Source of the DNA: Amycolatopsis lexingtonensis
Lineage (GTDB): Bacteria; Actinomycetota; Actinomycetes; Mycobacteriales; Pseudonocardiaceae
DNA: 64,000 nt
Reading direction: 5' to 3'
Assembly: GCF_014873755.1 (NCBI RefSeq)
Contig: NZ_JADBEG010000001.1
Span: forward strand, 5,873,501-5,937,500
The notes beneath the pieces were generated by a model. That model was not told where the DNA came from. It saw nothing but the letters and a program-made list of their open reading frames with translations, and searched no databases. Shown one piece after another: positions 57,320 through 64,000 of the stretch; position 1 is the first letter of the stretch; every line of letters starts with the position of its first letter. The position numbers and the translations under genes are program-made.

Positions 57320-57382
57320 CTTAGCGCTAAGTGAGCGGTGGCCATTTACCTTAGCGCTGAGGTAAACTGCCTTAGTGCTAAA
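57320..57382. promoter_or_regulatory. Three MarR-type operators and a leaderless promoter for the EamA gene
   Basis: CTTAGCGCTAAG (57320-57331) is a perfect palindrome; CCTTAGCGCTGAGG (57349-57362) and CCTTAGTGCTAAA (57370-57382) are related. The third covers the GTG of the transporter gene. TAAACT (57363-57368, TAnnnT) ends six bases before that GTG, with no ribosome site, so the EamA transcript is probably leaderless and blocked by MarR at sites two and three. Confidence 0.75.
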
Positions 57383-58256
57383 CAAACAGCTTCTCGCCAC
57401 CGCGCTGGCCCCCGCGATCTGGGGCTCCACCTACCTCGTCACGACCGAGTTCCTGCCGCCGGACCGCCCATTGCTTGCCGCGGTCGTCCGGGCCCTGCCC
57501 GCCGGGCTGCTGCTCGTCGCGCTCACCCGCCGTCTCCCGAAGGGCGACTGGTGGTGGCGCGCGCTCGTGCTCGGCACCCTCAACATCGGCGCGTTCCTCG
57601 CGCTGCTGTTCGTCGCGGCCTACCGCCTCCCCGGCGGGGTCGCCGCCACCCTCGGCGCCCTGCAGCCGCTGATCGTCGCCGGCCTGTCGACCGGCCTGCT
57701 CGGCGAACGCCTGACCCCGCGGACCGTGCTCGCGGGCGTCGCGGGAGTCGTCGGCGTCAGCCTCCTGGTCCTGCAGTCCGACGCCCGCCTCGACGCGATC
57801 GGCATCGCCGCCGCGGCGGGCGGCGCGGTCGTGATGGCCACCGGTGTCGTGCTCAGCAAGCGCTGGACCTCCCCCGCACCCCTGCTGGCGACGACCGGCT
57901 GGCAGCTCGTCGCGGGCGGCCTGGTGCTCGTGCCGGTCGCACTGGCCGTCGAGGGCATGCCGCCGTCGTCGCTGTCCGGCGCGAACCTCGCGGGCTACGC
58001 CTACCTCTCGCTGATCGGCGCCGCGTTCGCGTACGCCTTGTGGTTCCGCGGGATCCGCGCGCTGACGGCCACGCACGTGACGTTCCTCGGCCTGCTCAGC
58101 CCGGTCGTCGCGACCCTGCTCGGCTGGCTCGTCCTCGGCCAGAGCCTGACCCCGTGGCAGCTCCTGGGCGCGGCGATCGTGCTCGCCGCCGTCGTGACCG
58201 CCCAGCGCCGGAGCCAGCCGTCGCCGGTCGTCGAGCCGGTTTCCGAGAAGGTCTGA
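57375..58256 (+). CDS. EamA/DMT-family transporter
   Basis: Protein of 293 residues with ten hydrophobic segments in two EamA halves: LLATALAPAIWGSTYLVTTEFLPPDRPLLAAVVRALPAGLLLVAL opens the first, and GVAATLGALQPLIVAGLSTGLLGERLTPRTVLAGVAGVVGVSLLVL closes it; the second half ends SLIGAAFAYALWFRGIRALTATHVTFLGLLSPVVATLLGWLVLGQSLTPWQLLGAAIVLAAV. Such proteins export amino acids, metabolites or drugs. It starts at a GTG inside a MarR operator and is controlled by the divergent MarR. Confidence 0.9.
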   Translation: MLNKQLLATALAPAIWGSTYLVTTEFLPPDRPLLAAVVRALPAGLLLVALTRRLPKGDWWWRALVLGTLNIGAFLALLFVAAYRLPGGVAATLGALQPLIVAGLSTGLLGERLTPRTVLAGVAGVVGVSLLVLQSDARLDAIGIAAAAGGAVVMATGVVLSKRWTSPAPLLATTGWQLVAGGLVLVPVALAVEGMPPSSLSGANLAGYAYLSLIGAAFAYALWFRGIRALTATHVTFLGLLSPVVATLLGWLVLGQSLTPWQLLGAAIVLAAVVTAQRRSQPSPVVEPVSEKV

Positions 58257-58334
58257 TCCCGCCCGGCACCGGGGCCGGTAGAGGACACCCGGATATCCTC
58301 GCCGTCTTCGCCCCGCCGGAAGCTCGGAGAAACT

Positions 58335-58961
58335 GTGGAGTGGTTCAAGGTCAGCCTCGACTTCGTCAGCTCGCTCGCGTGGCCGCTCACCCTCATCGTT
58401 TTTCTGATCATCTTCCGGTCGTCCATCGGCACCCTGCTGACCCGCCTGACCAGAGCCGAGGTCGCCGGCCAGAAATTCGATTTCGGCAGCGAACTCAAGG
58501 CGGCGGAGAGCAGCACCGAGGCTGCGATCGACGCCGCACAGCGAGCCGGTGAGCCCCCGTCGAGTGATGACGCCGAGGTCTCGGAGGAGGACATCGACGA
58601 GGAGTACCAACCTCCCTCGCGCTCGGAAAAGGTCAAGTCCCTGATCGTCGGTTCGCAGCCCACCGGGCTGGTGATGCAGTCGTGGCTCACGATCGAATCG
58701 GCGATCGGTGATCTGCACGAGAAGTTGTTCGGCGCCCATCGGGGCACAAAACTCACCACTGTGCAGCGTCAAATCGACGAACTGGTCCCCTACCTCCCGG
58801 CCGACGCCGTCGACAGCATCCGGCGCATGCGAAAGATGCGCAACGAAGTGGCCCACGGCAACGCCCAGGTCGACCTGGGCGAAGCCATCGCCTACGCCGA
58901 AACCGCCGCCGCCGTCGTGGACCTCATCGGCTACCTCGACCGCGCCACCCCAAGCCGATAG
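58335..58961 (+). CDS. Single-pass membrane protein with a HEPN/DUF4145-like cytoplasmic domain
   Basis: Protein of 208 residues from a GTG with GGAGAAA upstream. One membrane helix near the N-terminus (SLAWPLTLIVFLIIFRSSIG) precedes an acidic linker (SSDDAEVSEEDIDEEYQ) and a helical domain of ~110 residues. This domain contains SWLTIESAIGDLHEKLFG and, near the C-terminus, MRKMRNEVAHGNAQVDL, with an Arg-x4-His motif typical of HEPN and DUF4145 proteins. Soluble relatives are toxins or defence RNases, while others are structural; catalytic activity is not established. The last 38 bases overlap a putative small lipoprotein gene on the other strand. Confidence 0.78.
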   Translation: MEWFKVSLDFVSSLAWPLTLIVFLIIFRSSIGTLLTRLTRAEVAGQKFDFGSELKAAESSTEAAIDAAQRAGEPPSSDDAEVSEEDIDEEYQPPSRSEKVKSLIVGSQPTGLVMQSWLTIESAIGDLHEKLFGAHRGTKLTTVQRQIDELVPYLPADAVDSIRRMRKMRNEVAHGNAQVDLGEAIAYAETAAAVVDLIGYLDRATPSR

Positions 58962-59112
58962 GAGAACCGGAGTCCGGCACCACCGGCGTGTCCCCGAGCA
59001 ACGCGCACCCGGGCACCCCGGCCCCCGCCGGAACCGGCACCGCCCGGCCGTCCACCGGCTGCCCGCACGCCGTCATTCCCCACACGAGCACCACGAACGC
59101 CACCACCCGCAC
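58924..59112 (-). CDS. Possible small lipoprotein (62 residues)
   Basis: Minus-strand GTG-initiated frame with GGGGTGAG about eight bases upstream. It encodes MRVVAFVVLVWGMTACGQPV, which has a lipoprotein-type signal (MTAC lipobox) and a short Pro/Gly/Val-rich tail with a second Cys. The product is very short and no family is known to me, so it could be a truncated gene. The remaining gap to the sigma factor gene (59113-59302) shows nothing else. Confidence 0.35.
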   Translation of the reverse strand: MRVVAFVVLVWGMTACGQPVDGRAVPVPAGAGVPGCALLGDTPVVPDSGSPIGLGWRGRGSR

Positions 59113-59302
59113 GATCGGCTCACCCCGATCCGTCTCCACCACTCCCACCGCGCACACGGCGCCCGTCCCGGCGGGGTTCAGGTATTTCCCGCGGTCCCAC
59201 CGGATCGGGGGAACAGGGAGAAAAACGCGAAGGAGTCCCCCGATGGCGTACCCGTCCGAAGGGCCGCTCTTGGCTAGGCTGAGCGGGTCAAGGGGAGGCG
59301 AA

Positions 59303-59863
59303 GTGGACACCACGACCCTGCTCTCAGCGGCCGCGCGCGGCGATCAGGCGGCCTGGGACGCGCTCGTCGAGCGGTACGCGAGCCTGCTCTGGTCGATCGC
59401 GCGCGCCCACCGGCTTTCCGACGCGGACGCCGCCGACGTCGTCCAGACCGTGTGGCTGAAGCTGGTCGAGAACCTCGGCCGGATCAACGATCCCGAGCGC
59501 CTGCCCGGCTGGCTGGGCACCACCACCCGGCACGAGTGCCTCCGCCAGCTCCGCCGCGGCGAGCGGGAACGCCCGGCCGACGACCACGTCTGGCAGAACG
59601 AGCCGGCGCCGGGCGAGCCGGTCGACGCGGGACTGCTGCTGAACGAACGCGACGCCACGCTCTGGCGCGCGCTGGCCGCGCTGCCGGAGCAGTGCCGCCG
59701 GCTGCTGCGCGCGCTGATGGCCACGCCCCCGCCGTCGTACGCGGAGGTGTCGGCCGCCCTCGACATGCCGGTCGGCAGCATCGGCCCGACGCGGCAGCGG
59801 TGCCTGGGCCGCCTGCGCGAGCGGGCGGGCGCGGCCGGGCTCGGAACGGAGGACCGGACGTGA
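59303..59863 (+). CDS. ECF-family RNA polymerase sigma factor
   Basis: Protein of 186 residues from a GTG with AAGGGGAGG upstream. Region 2 (residues ~5-75) shows AARGDQAAWDALVERYASLLWSIARAHRLSDADAADVVQTVWLKLVENLGRINDPERLPGWLGTTTRHECLRQLRRGER. Region 4 is LAALPEQCRRLLRALMATPPPSYAEVSAALDMPVGSIGPTRQRCLGRLRE. This is the large actinobacterial group whose genes usually precede a small hypothetical gene and a CHAT-domain gene. Here the small gene follows with GTGA overlap, but the CHAT gene is only a remnant (see 60442). No anti-sigma gene is seen. Confidence 0.9.
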   Translation: MDTTTLLSAAARGDQAAWDALVERYASLLWSIARAHRLSDADAADVVQTVWLKLVENLGRINDPERLPGWLGTTTRHECLRQLRRGERERPADDHVWQNEPAPGEPVDAGLLLNERDATLWRALAALPEQCRRLLRALMATPPPSYAEVSAALDMPVGSIGPTRQRCLGRLRERAGAAGLGTEDRT

Positions 59864-60306
59864 CCGGCGACGACGAACTCATGGACGTCCTGCGAGCGGC
59901 CGCGGCCCAGGCGGACCCGGTCCCGGACCTGGTGCTGCGCCAGGCCCGGGCAGCGCTGTCCACCCAAGACCTCGACGCCGAGCTGGCGGAGCTGGCCTTC
60001 GATTCGGACCTGGCGGAGGCCGGTGCCGTGCGCGCGGAAGGCGAAGACGTCCGGCTGCTGTCGTTCGAGGCGGCGCGGGTGTCGGTGGAGCTGCAGGTGG
60101 AGTACGCGGGCGGCCGCGTTTCCCTGCGCGGCTTGATCACCGGCGCCACGGGCGACGCGGTGATCGAGGTGGCCGGCGAGCGGTACGTCCGCCCGATCGG
60201 GGCAGAGGGCTGGTTCACGGCGGCGGGGCTCCCGCGCGGAGCGACCCGCGTGAAGGTGACCGCCGCGGACGGCACGGCGGTCACCACGGGCTGGGCGAGC
60301 CTCTAA
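59860..60306 (+). CDS. Small protein of unknown function coupled to the ECF sigma gene
   Basis: Protein of 148 residues; its GTG overlaps the sigma factor stop (GTGA). Residues 1-45 are helical and acidic (DDELMDVLRAAAAQADPVPDLVLRQARAAL). Residues ~65-148 are beta-rich (LLSFEAARVSVELQVEYAGGRVSLRGLITGATGDAVIEVAGERYVRPIGAEGWFTAAGLPRGATRVKVTA). Similar proteins accompany this sigma group in actinomycetes and may act as its anti-sigma or sensing partner; no zinc-binding anti-sigma motif is visible. Confidence 0.8.
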   Translation: MTGDDELMDVLRAAAAQADPVPDLVLRQARAALSTQDLDAELAELAFDSDLAEAGAVRAEGEDVRLLSFEAARVSVELQVEYAGGRVSLRGLITGATGDAVIEVAGERYVRPIGAEGWFTAAGLPRGATRVKVTAADGTAVTTGWASL

Positions 60307-60425
60307 ACGCCCGGCTCGCGCACACACTCCACGTACGGAACGGGCGCCTCCCCGTTCACGTCCTGGACGTGCACCGTGACCGGCTCCTCGACGCCCTCCG
60401 GGTGCAGCACCGCTGGGCGGCCTCG
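60303..60425 (-). pseudogene. C-terminal remnant of an unrecognised minus-strand gene
   Basis: Read on the minus strand, about 40 codons ending in TAG at 60303 encode RPAVLHPEGVEEPVTVHVQ and DVNGEAPVPYVECVREPGV. They have the high third-position GC of real genes here. Upstream of about 60425 the same frame becomes a shadow of the CHAT remnant. The N-terminal part of this gene is therefore missing. The last four bases overlap the stop of the preceding gene. Confidence 0.5.
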
Positions 60426-60441
60426 AACGCGGAGGCACCCT

Positions 60442-60708
60442 TGGCTGTCCGGCTGCGACTCGGGCCGCTCGGCGATCCACGCGGGCGACGAGCTGCTGGG
60501 CCTGGCCTCGGCACTGCTGGCGCTGGGCACGACGAGCCTGGTGGCGACCGTGCTCCCGATCCCCGACGACGCGGGCCGCGCGCTGATGGTCCGCCATCAC
60601 CGCCACCTCGCCGCCGGCCTCACCCCGGCCGCGGCCCTCGCCCGCGCCCAGTCGGAGCTACCGGACTCCCCCGCCGCCGCCAGTTACGTCTGCTACGGCG
60701 CCGGCTGA
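60442..60708 (+). pseudogene. C-terminal remnant of a CHAT-domain (caspase-like) protein
   Basis: Reading WLSGCDSGRSAIHAGDELLG then LASALLALGTTSLVATVLPIPDDAGRALMVRHHRHLAAGLTPAAALARAQSEL to a TGA at 60708, this segment matches the last ~88 residues of CHAT proteins, including the catalytic Cys (60454-60456, LSxCxSG). The rest of the CHAT domain with its catalytic His, and the N-terminal TPR region, are absent. No ribosome site or domain structure precedes it, so it is a remnant. Confidence 0.75.
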
Positions 60709-60726
60709 GCCAGGCATCATGGAACT

Positions 60727-61533
60727 GTGCGGATCACGGCTTGGTGGCGCGGCATCAGCCCGCGGCGACGGCTGATGCTGAGCAGCGTCGCCGTCGTCGT
60801 GGTGGCCGCCGTCGGCGCGACCGCCATCGCCGCCTCCGGCACGAAGGCCGCGCCGGAGGCCGGGACGCCGGACCAGGCCAAGCCCGGCCCGGTGCTCCTC
60901 GTCCCCGGCTACGGCGGCGGCCAGGGCGCGCTGGACGAACTCGCCGCGCGGATCCGCCAGGCCACCGGCCGCGACACCGAGGTGCTCACCCTGGCCGGCG
61001 ACGGCACCGGCGACCTCGTCGAGCAAGCCGGTGTCCTGGCCGAAGCCGTCGAACGCGCGTACGCGCGGGGAGCGCCTTCGGTCGACGTCGTCGGCTACTC
61101 CGCGGGCGGGGTCGTGGCCCGGCTGTGGGTCAGCCGCGAAGGCGGTGACCACCAGGCCCGCCGGGTCGTCACGCTCGGCGCGCCGATGCACGGCACCGGC
61201 CTCGCCACGGCGGGCGGCGCGCTGGTCCCGGGCGGCTGCCCGGCCGCGTGCGTCCAGCTGGCCCCGGGCAGCGCCCTCCTGCAGGAGCTCGCGAAGGAGC
61301 CGATCCCGGCGACGCTGCCGTGGCTTTCCCTCTGGACCGAGCAGGACGAGACCGTGACCCCGCCGGAGTCCGCCCGCGTCGACGGCGCCGTCAACGTCGC
61401 CCTCCAGCAGGTGTGCCCGGGCAACCAGGCCGGCCACGGCGACCTGCCCACCGACCCCGCCGTCACCGAGATCGTCCTGCAGGCGCTCGGCACCACACCG
61501 CTCGAAGCGCCCACGGACTGCCTCAGCTCGTGA
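60727..61533 (+). CDS. Secreted or anchored lipase/esterase (alpha/beta hydrolase)
   Basis: Protein of 268 residues from a GTG. A basic N-terminus and hydrophobic segment (ISPRRRLMLSSVAVVVVAAVGATAIAASG) form a signal anchor or signal peptide. The mature part has PVLLVPGYGGGQGALDELAARI (oxyanion loop), VDVVGYSAGGVVARLWV with nucleophile Ser125, LWTEQDETVTPP (acid) and NQAGHGDLPTDP (His), the layout of actinobacterial LipA/triacylglycerol lipase-like proteins. CATCAT lies six bases upstream of the GTG and only a weak GGAA is present, so the transcript may be leaderless. It overlaps the convergent ABC permease gene by 11 bp. Confidence 0.85.
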   Translation: MRITAWWRGISPRRRLMLSSVAVVVVAAVGATAIAASGTKAAPEAGTPDQAKPGPVLLVPGYGGGQGALDELAARIRQATGRDTEVLTLAGDGTGDLVEQAGVLAEAVERAYARGAPSVDVVGYSAGGVVARLWVSREGGDHQARRVVTLGAPMHGTGLATAGGALVPGGCPAACVQLAPGSALLQELAKEPIPATLPWLSLWTEQDETVTPPESARVDGAVNVALQQVCPGNQAGHGDLPTDPAVTEIVLQALGTTPLEAPTDCLSS

Positions 61534-62365
61534 CGTCCTTCGTCGCGAAGTTCGCCCACGCCGCCCCGAAGAACACGACGATGTAGCCGGCCTGCAGCAG
61601 CAGCCCGTGGTCGATGTTGCGCCACAGCACCGGATCGCGGAAGAAGTCGATCCAGGACAGCCAGTAGTGCGTCGGCAGGTACGGCTTCACCGCCGCGGCC
61701 GCGTCCAGGGTCTCCAGCACCGAGCTGGTGATCAGCACGGCCAGCCCGCACAGCGCCGCGCCCAGCGCCGAGTCGCTCACCGTGGACAGGAACATCGTGA
61801 TCGCGGCGAACCCGAGCATCGACACGACGATGTAGGTCACCGCGCCGAGCAGCCGCAGGCCCAGCCCGGACGAGCTGAGCGACTGCCCGGACAGCGACGT
61901 CACGCCGGTCGGCTGCCCGCCCGGCCCGGCGACGCCGGGGGTGCCGCCGGTGCCGAACAGGAACACCCCGAGCACCAGCGACGTCAGCACGACGATGACG
62001 ATCGCCGCGGTCACGTACGCCGCGATGGCGACCATCTTGGCGCTCAGCAGCCGGGTCCGGCCGACCGGGCGCACCAGCAGGTACCGCAGGGTGCCGCCGG
62101 ACGCCTCGCCCGCGATCGAGTCGCCCGCGACCACCGCGACCGCGATCGGCAGGAACAGCGGCAGCACCAGGGCGAGCGCCGCGGCCGGGTACAGCGCGCC
62201 GTCGTGCACCACCGCCGACAGGAACGCCCCACCTTGCCCGGGCGGCGGCGCGAAGTCGGCCGTGGCCAGGAAGACGCCGACGACCGCGGGCAGCAGGCAC
62301 AGCAGCAGCACGCTGACCCAGACCCGGGGCCGTAGCGCGAGCTTGCGCAGTTCGACGCCGATCAC
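61523..62365 (-). CDS. ABC-2-type transporter permease
   Basis: Protein of 280 residues from a GTG overlapping the ATPase stop (GTGA). It begins VIGVELRKLALRPRVWVSVLLLCLLPAVVGVFL, typical of ABC-2 permeases, followed by LALVLPLFLPIAVAVVAGDSIAGEASGGTLRYLLVRPVGRTRLLSAKMVAIAAYV. A Gly/Ser-rich loop (GTGGTPGVAGPGGQPTGV) separates the second and third pairs of about six membrane segments. It is a partner of the ATPase encoded upstream. Substrate unknown. Confidence 0.87.
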   Translation of the reverse strand: MIGVELRKLALRPRVWVSVLLLCLLPAVVGVFLATADFAPPPGQGGAFLSAVVHDGALYPAAALALVLPLFLPIAVAVVAGDSIAGEASGGTLRYLLVRPVGRTRLLSAKMVAIAAYVTAAIVIVVLTSLVLGVFLFGTGGTPGVAGPGGQPTGVTSLSGQSLSSSGLGLRLLGAVTYIVVSMLGFAAITMFLSTVSDSALGAALCGLAVLITSSVLETLDAAAAVKPYLPTHYWLSWIDFFRDPVLWRNIDHGLLLQAGYIVVFFGAAWANFATKDVTS

Positions 62366-63273
62366 CCGGCCGCTCCGAACCGGTCCGAGCCCGGACCCGT
62401 CAGGTCGAGGACCACTTGTTCCAGCGTCCGCTGCTCGGCGTGGATGGACGTCACGCGCACCCCCGCTTCGACGAGCAGCGCGTTCAGCGCCGCCGGGTCG
62501 GTGTGCCGGATGACCAGCCGGTCGCCGTCGCGGGCTTCGAGCTGCCCGTCGAGGACCGCGGCCGCGGCCGCGGGATCCGGCGTCCCGACGAGCACCCGGC
62601 CGGTCTCGGCCCGCAGCGCGGCCAGGTCCTCTTCCAGCACCAGCCGGCCGCGGTCGACGACGCCGACGCGGGTGCACAGCTGCTCCACCTCGGCCAGCAG
62701 GTGACTGGAGAGGAACACCGTGGTGCCGCCCGCGTTCAGCGCGGTCAGCAGCTCCCGGATCTCCTTGATGCCCTGCGGGTCGAGCCCGTTCGTCGGCTCG
62801 TCCAGGATCAGCAGCCGGGGCTTGCGCAGCAGCGCGCCGGCCAGCCCGAGCCGCTGGCGCATGCCGAGCGAGTACGCCTTGACCGGCCGCTGGTCGACCC
62901 CGCCCAGCCCGACCTGCTCCAGCGCGTCGTCGATGCGACGGCGCCGCGTGCGCCGCCCGCCACCGCGCCCGGCGGCGTCGAGCAGCGCCAGGTTCCGCCG
63001 TCCGGACAGGTGCGGGTACGCGGCCGGGCCTTCGACGAGCGCGCCGACGTCGGGCAGCACTTCGGCGACCCGCTTCGGCACCGGCTTGCCGAGCACCTCG
63101 ATCTCCCCGCTGGTCGCGTAGACCAGGCCGAGCAGCATCCGGACCAGCGTGGTCTTGCCCGAGCCGTTCGGGCCGAGGAAGCCGTAGCGGTCGCCCTCGC
63201 GGACGTCGAGGTCGACCGCGTTCACGGCGACGGTGCGGCCGTAGGCCTTGGTGAGCGCGCGCGTGACGATCAT
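62362..63273 (-). CDS. ABC transporter ATP-binding protein
   Basis: ATPase of 303 residues: Walker A GPNGSGKTTLVRMLLG, signature YSLGMRQRLGLAGALL, Walker B RLLILDEPTNGLDPQGIKEI, H-loop SSHLLAEVEQL, and a C-terminal DUF4162-like domain (RVLVGTPDPAAAAAVLDGQLEARDGDRLVIRH). An Arg/Gly-rich insertion (GRGGGRRTRRRR) near residue 105 is unusual. The ATG overlaps the stop of the upstream gene (ATGA), and the permease gene follows with another 4-bp overlap, so all three form one operon. Confidence 0.92.
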   Translation of the reverse strand: MIVTRALTKAYGRTVAVNAVDLDVREGDRYGFLGPNGSGKTTLVRMLLGLVYATSGEIEVLGKPVPKRVAEVLPDVGALVEGPAAYPHLSGRRNLALLDAAGRGGGRRTRRRRIDDALEQVGLGGVDQRPVKAYSLGMRQRLGLAGALLRKPRLLILDEPTNGLDPQGIKEIRELLTALNAGGTTVFLSSHLLAEVEQLCTRVGVVDRGRLVLEEDLAALRAETGRVLVGTPDPAAAAAVLDGQLEARDGDRLVIRHTDPAALNALLVEAGVRVTSIHAEQRTLEQVVLDLTGPGSDRFGAAG

Positions 63274-64000
63274 CGGCTGCCCCGCCGCAGCCGCGACAGC
63301 TCGTCCGCGACGGACTTCAGCACGTCGGCCGTCACCGTCCCGGCCAGCAGGTAGGAGCGGCGGGAGACGGCCGAGCGGACGATCGCCAGCGACAACGGCG
63401 TGATCGCCAGCTGCACCACGGTCCCGCCGGTCAGCTTGACCTGCACCCCGCCCGCCTTCCCGGCGGCGTCGCTCGCCGCGTTGGCCACCGCGCGCGGCAC
63501 GGCGATCACCGCGAAGGACGCCAGCCCCTTGCCGTAGAGCGCGGCGCCCTGCACGCCCCCGAAGTCAGAAGACACCACCGGCCGCCCGGCCAGCGCCGAG
63601 GGCAGCGGCACCTGGTTGAAGGCGCCGAGCGTGTCCGAGACGTCCGGGGCGCTCGCCACGGTGAAGCCGGACCCGAGCACCGGCCGCGGGGCCTCGACGA
63701 CCGGCGTGGTCTGGGCCAGCTCCTGGAACTCGGTGACGAGGATCGGGGCCTGCTGCCCGCGCGCGGTCACCTCGACGCGCACGGCCACCCCGGTCGCCGG
63801 GTCGGCCCACACGTCCACCCGGCCGATGGTCGTGTCCGGGTCGGCGGGAACGAGCCGGAACCCGGACGCGGCGACGCCGGCGACGTTCCGGCCCGGCAGC
63901 GCGCTCACCGGGTCGCCCTGCGCCGCGCGCAGGATCCGCCGCGCGAGTTCGGGCGGCAGCAGGTCCGCGGCCCGCGGCAGCCGGACGGCGGGTTCGCCGA
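63270..64000 (-). CDS. LolA/RseB-like outer-surface lipoprotein-type protein, C-terminal 242 residues (start beyond window)
   Basis: The open frame extends to the window edge, so the start is outside. The visible part includes GEPAVRLPRAADLLPPELARRILRAAQGDP, then GFRLVPADPDTTIGRVDVWADPATGVAVRVEVTARGQQAPILVTEFQEL, a pattern of LolA/RseB-like folds (a DVWADPAT-type strand followed by E-V-x-A). The second half, VVSSDFGGVQGAALYGKGLASFAVIAVP, ends in a helical RSYLLAGTVTADVLKSVADELSRL. It precedes an ABC exporter with a 4-bp overlap. The family assignment is tentative. Confidence 0.7.
   Translation of the reverse strand, partial: GEPAVRLPRAADLLPPELARRILRAAQGDPVSALPGRNVAGVAASGFRLVPADPDTTIGRVDVWADPATGVAVRVEVTARGQQAPILVTEFQELAQTTPVVEAPRPVLGSGFTVASAPDVSDTLGAFNQVPLPSALAGRPVVSSDFGGVQGAALYGKGLASFAVIAVPRAVANAASDAAGKAGGVQVKLTGGTVVQLAITPLSLAIVRSAVSRRSYLLAGTVTADVLKSVADELSRLRRGSR

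Overview
The window is 64 kb of very GC-rich DNA with short intergenic gaps, many GTG starts and many 4-bp ATGA/GTGA gene overlaps. The gene content (an F420-type luciferase-like oxidoreductase, an AfsR/SARP regulator, ECF sigma factors, secreted xylanase and lectin-domain proteins, a DUF5988 protein) points to a filamentous actinomycete, probably a Pseudonocardiaceae member such as Amycolatopsis (inference; no rRNA or housekeeping marker lies in the window). Nearly everything is chromosomal accessory or regulatory content: transport, two-component and one-component regulation, and secreted enzymes. I found no tRNA, rRNA, insertion sequence, CRISPR array or prophage.

Layout. 1-4.4 kb: an ABC sugar importer (lipoprotein plus the start of a permease) divergent from a three-gene amino-sugar/tagatose module (SIS isomerase, PfkB kinase, class II aldolase). 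4.4-9.7 kb: a secreted protein with two ricin-type trefoils, an ECF sigma factor, a flavodoxin-like protein, a hypothetical protein and an LLM oxidoreductase. 9.8-14.1 kb: a compact operon with a glycosyltransferase-hydrolase fusion, a second glycosyltransferase and an MFS transporter. 14.3-18.7 kb: FAD oxidase, carboxylesterase and GAF/PucR regulator in one coupled operon. 18.8-24.1 kb: ABC exporter with a YncE/phosphoesterase protein. 24.4-28.3 kb: small proteins, an orphan response regulator and a GH11 xylanase/CE4 esterase operon. 28.3-33.7 kb: FtsX-type ABC transporter divergent from its probable two-component system. 33.8-38.0 kb: MFS, SUFU-domain, HPF-like, GlxA-like and TetR genes. 38.1-42.8 kb: a complete Liv-type branched-chain amino-acid/amide ABC importer. 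43-47.7 kb: orphan SsuA-like lipoprotein, kelch protein, MFS, secreted protein and a thioesterase-like protein without its catalytic residues. 47.7-50.8 kb: a full-length AfsR/SARP regulator. 50.9-56.8 kb: a GntR/UTRA regulator, a mannose-family PTS operon ending in a ceramidase-like amidase, and a divergent metallo-beta-lactamase-fold gene, with three DasR-type (dre-like) operators between the divergent genes. 56.8-64 kb: MarR/EamA pair, HEPN-like membrane protein, ECF sigma operon ending in the remnant of a CHAT gene, a lipase and an ABC-2 exporter operon.

The most interesting features are: (1) the PTS operon, where a cytoplasmic ceramidase-like amidase occupies the place that an amino-sugar deacetylase (AgaA) has in Aga operons, under dre-like control; (2) a dispersed family of 53-bp composite palindromes in four intergenic regions, two of them exact reverse complements, some with a conserved 60-bp arm; (3) the glycosyltransferase-RdmC-like hydrolase fusion operon; (4) an apparent deletion junction that left only the C-terminal end of a CHAT protein behind an ECF sigma factor; (5) a thioesterase homologue without its catalytic triad next to a SARP regulator.
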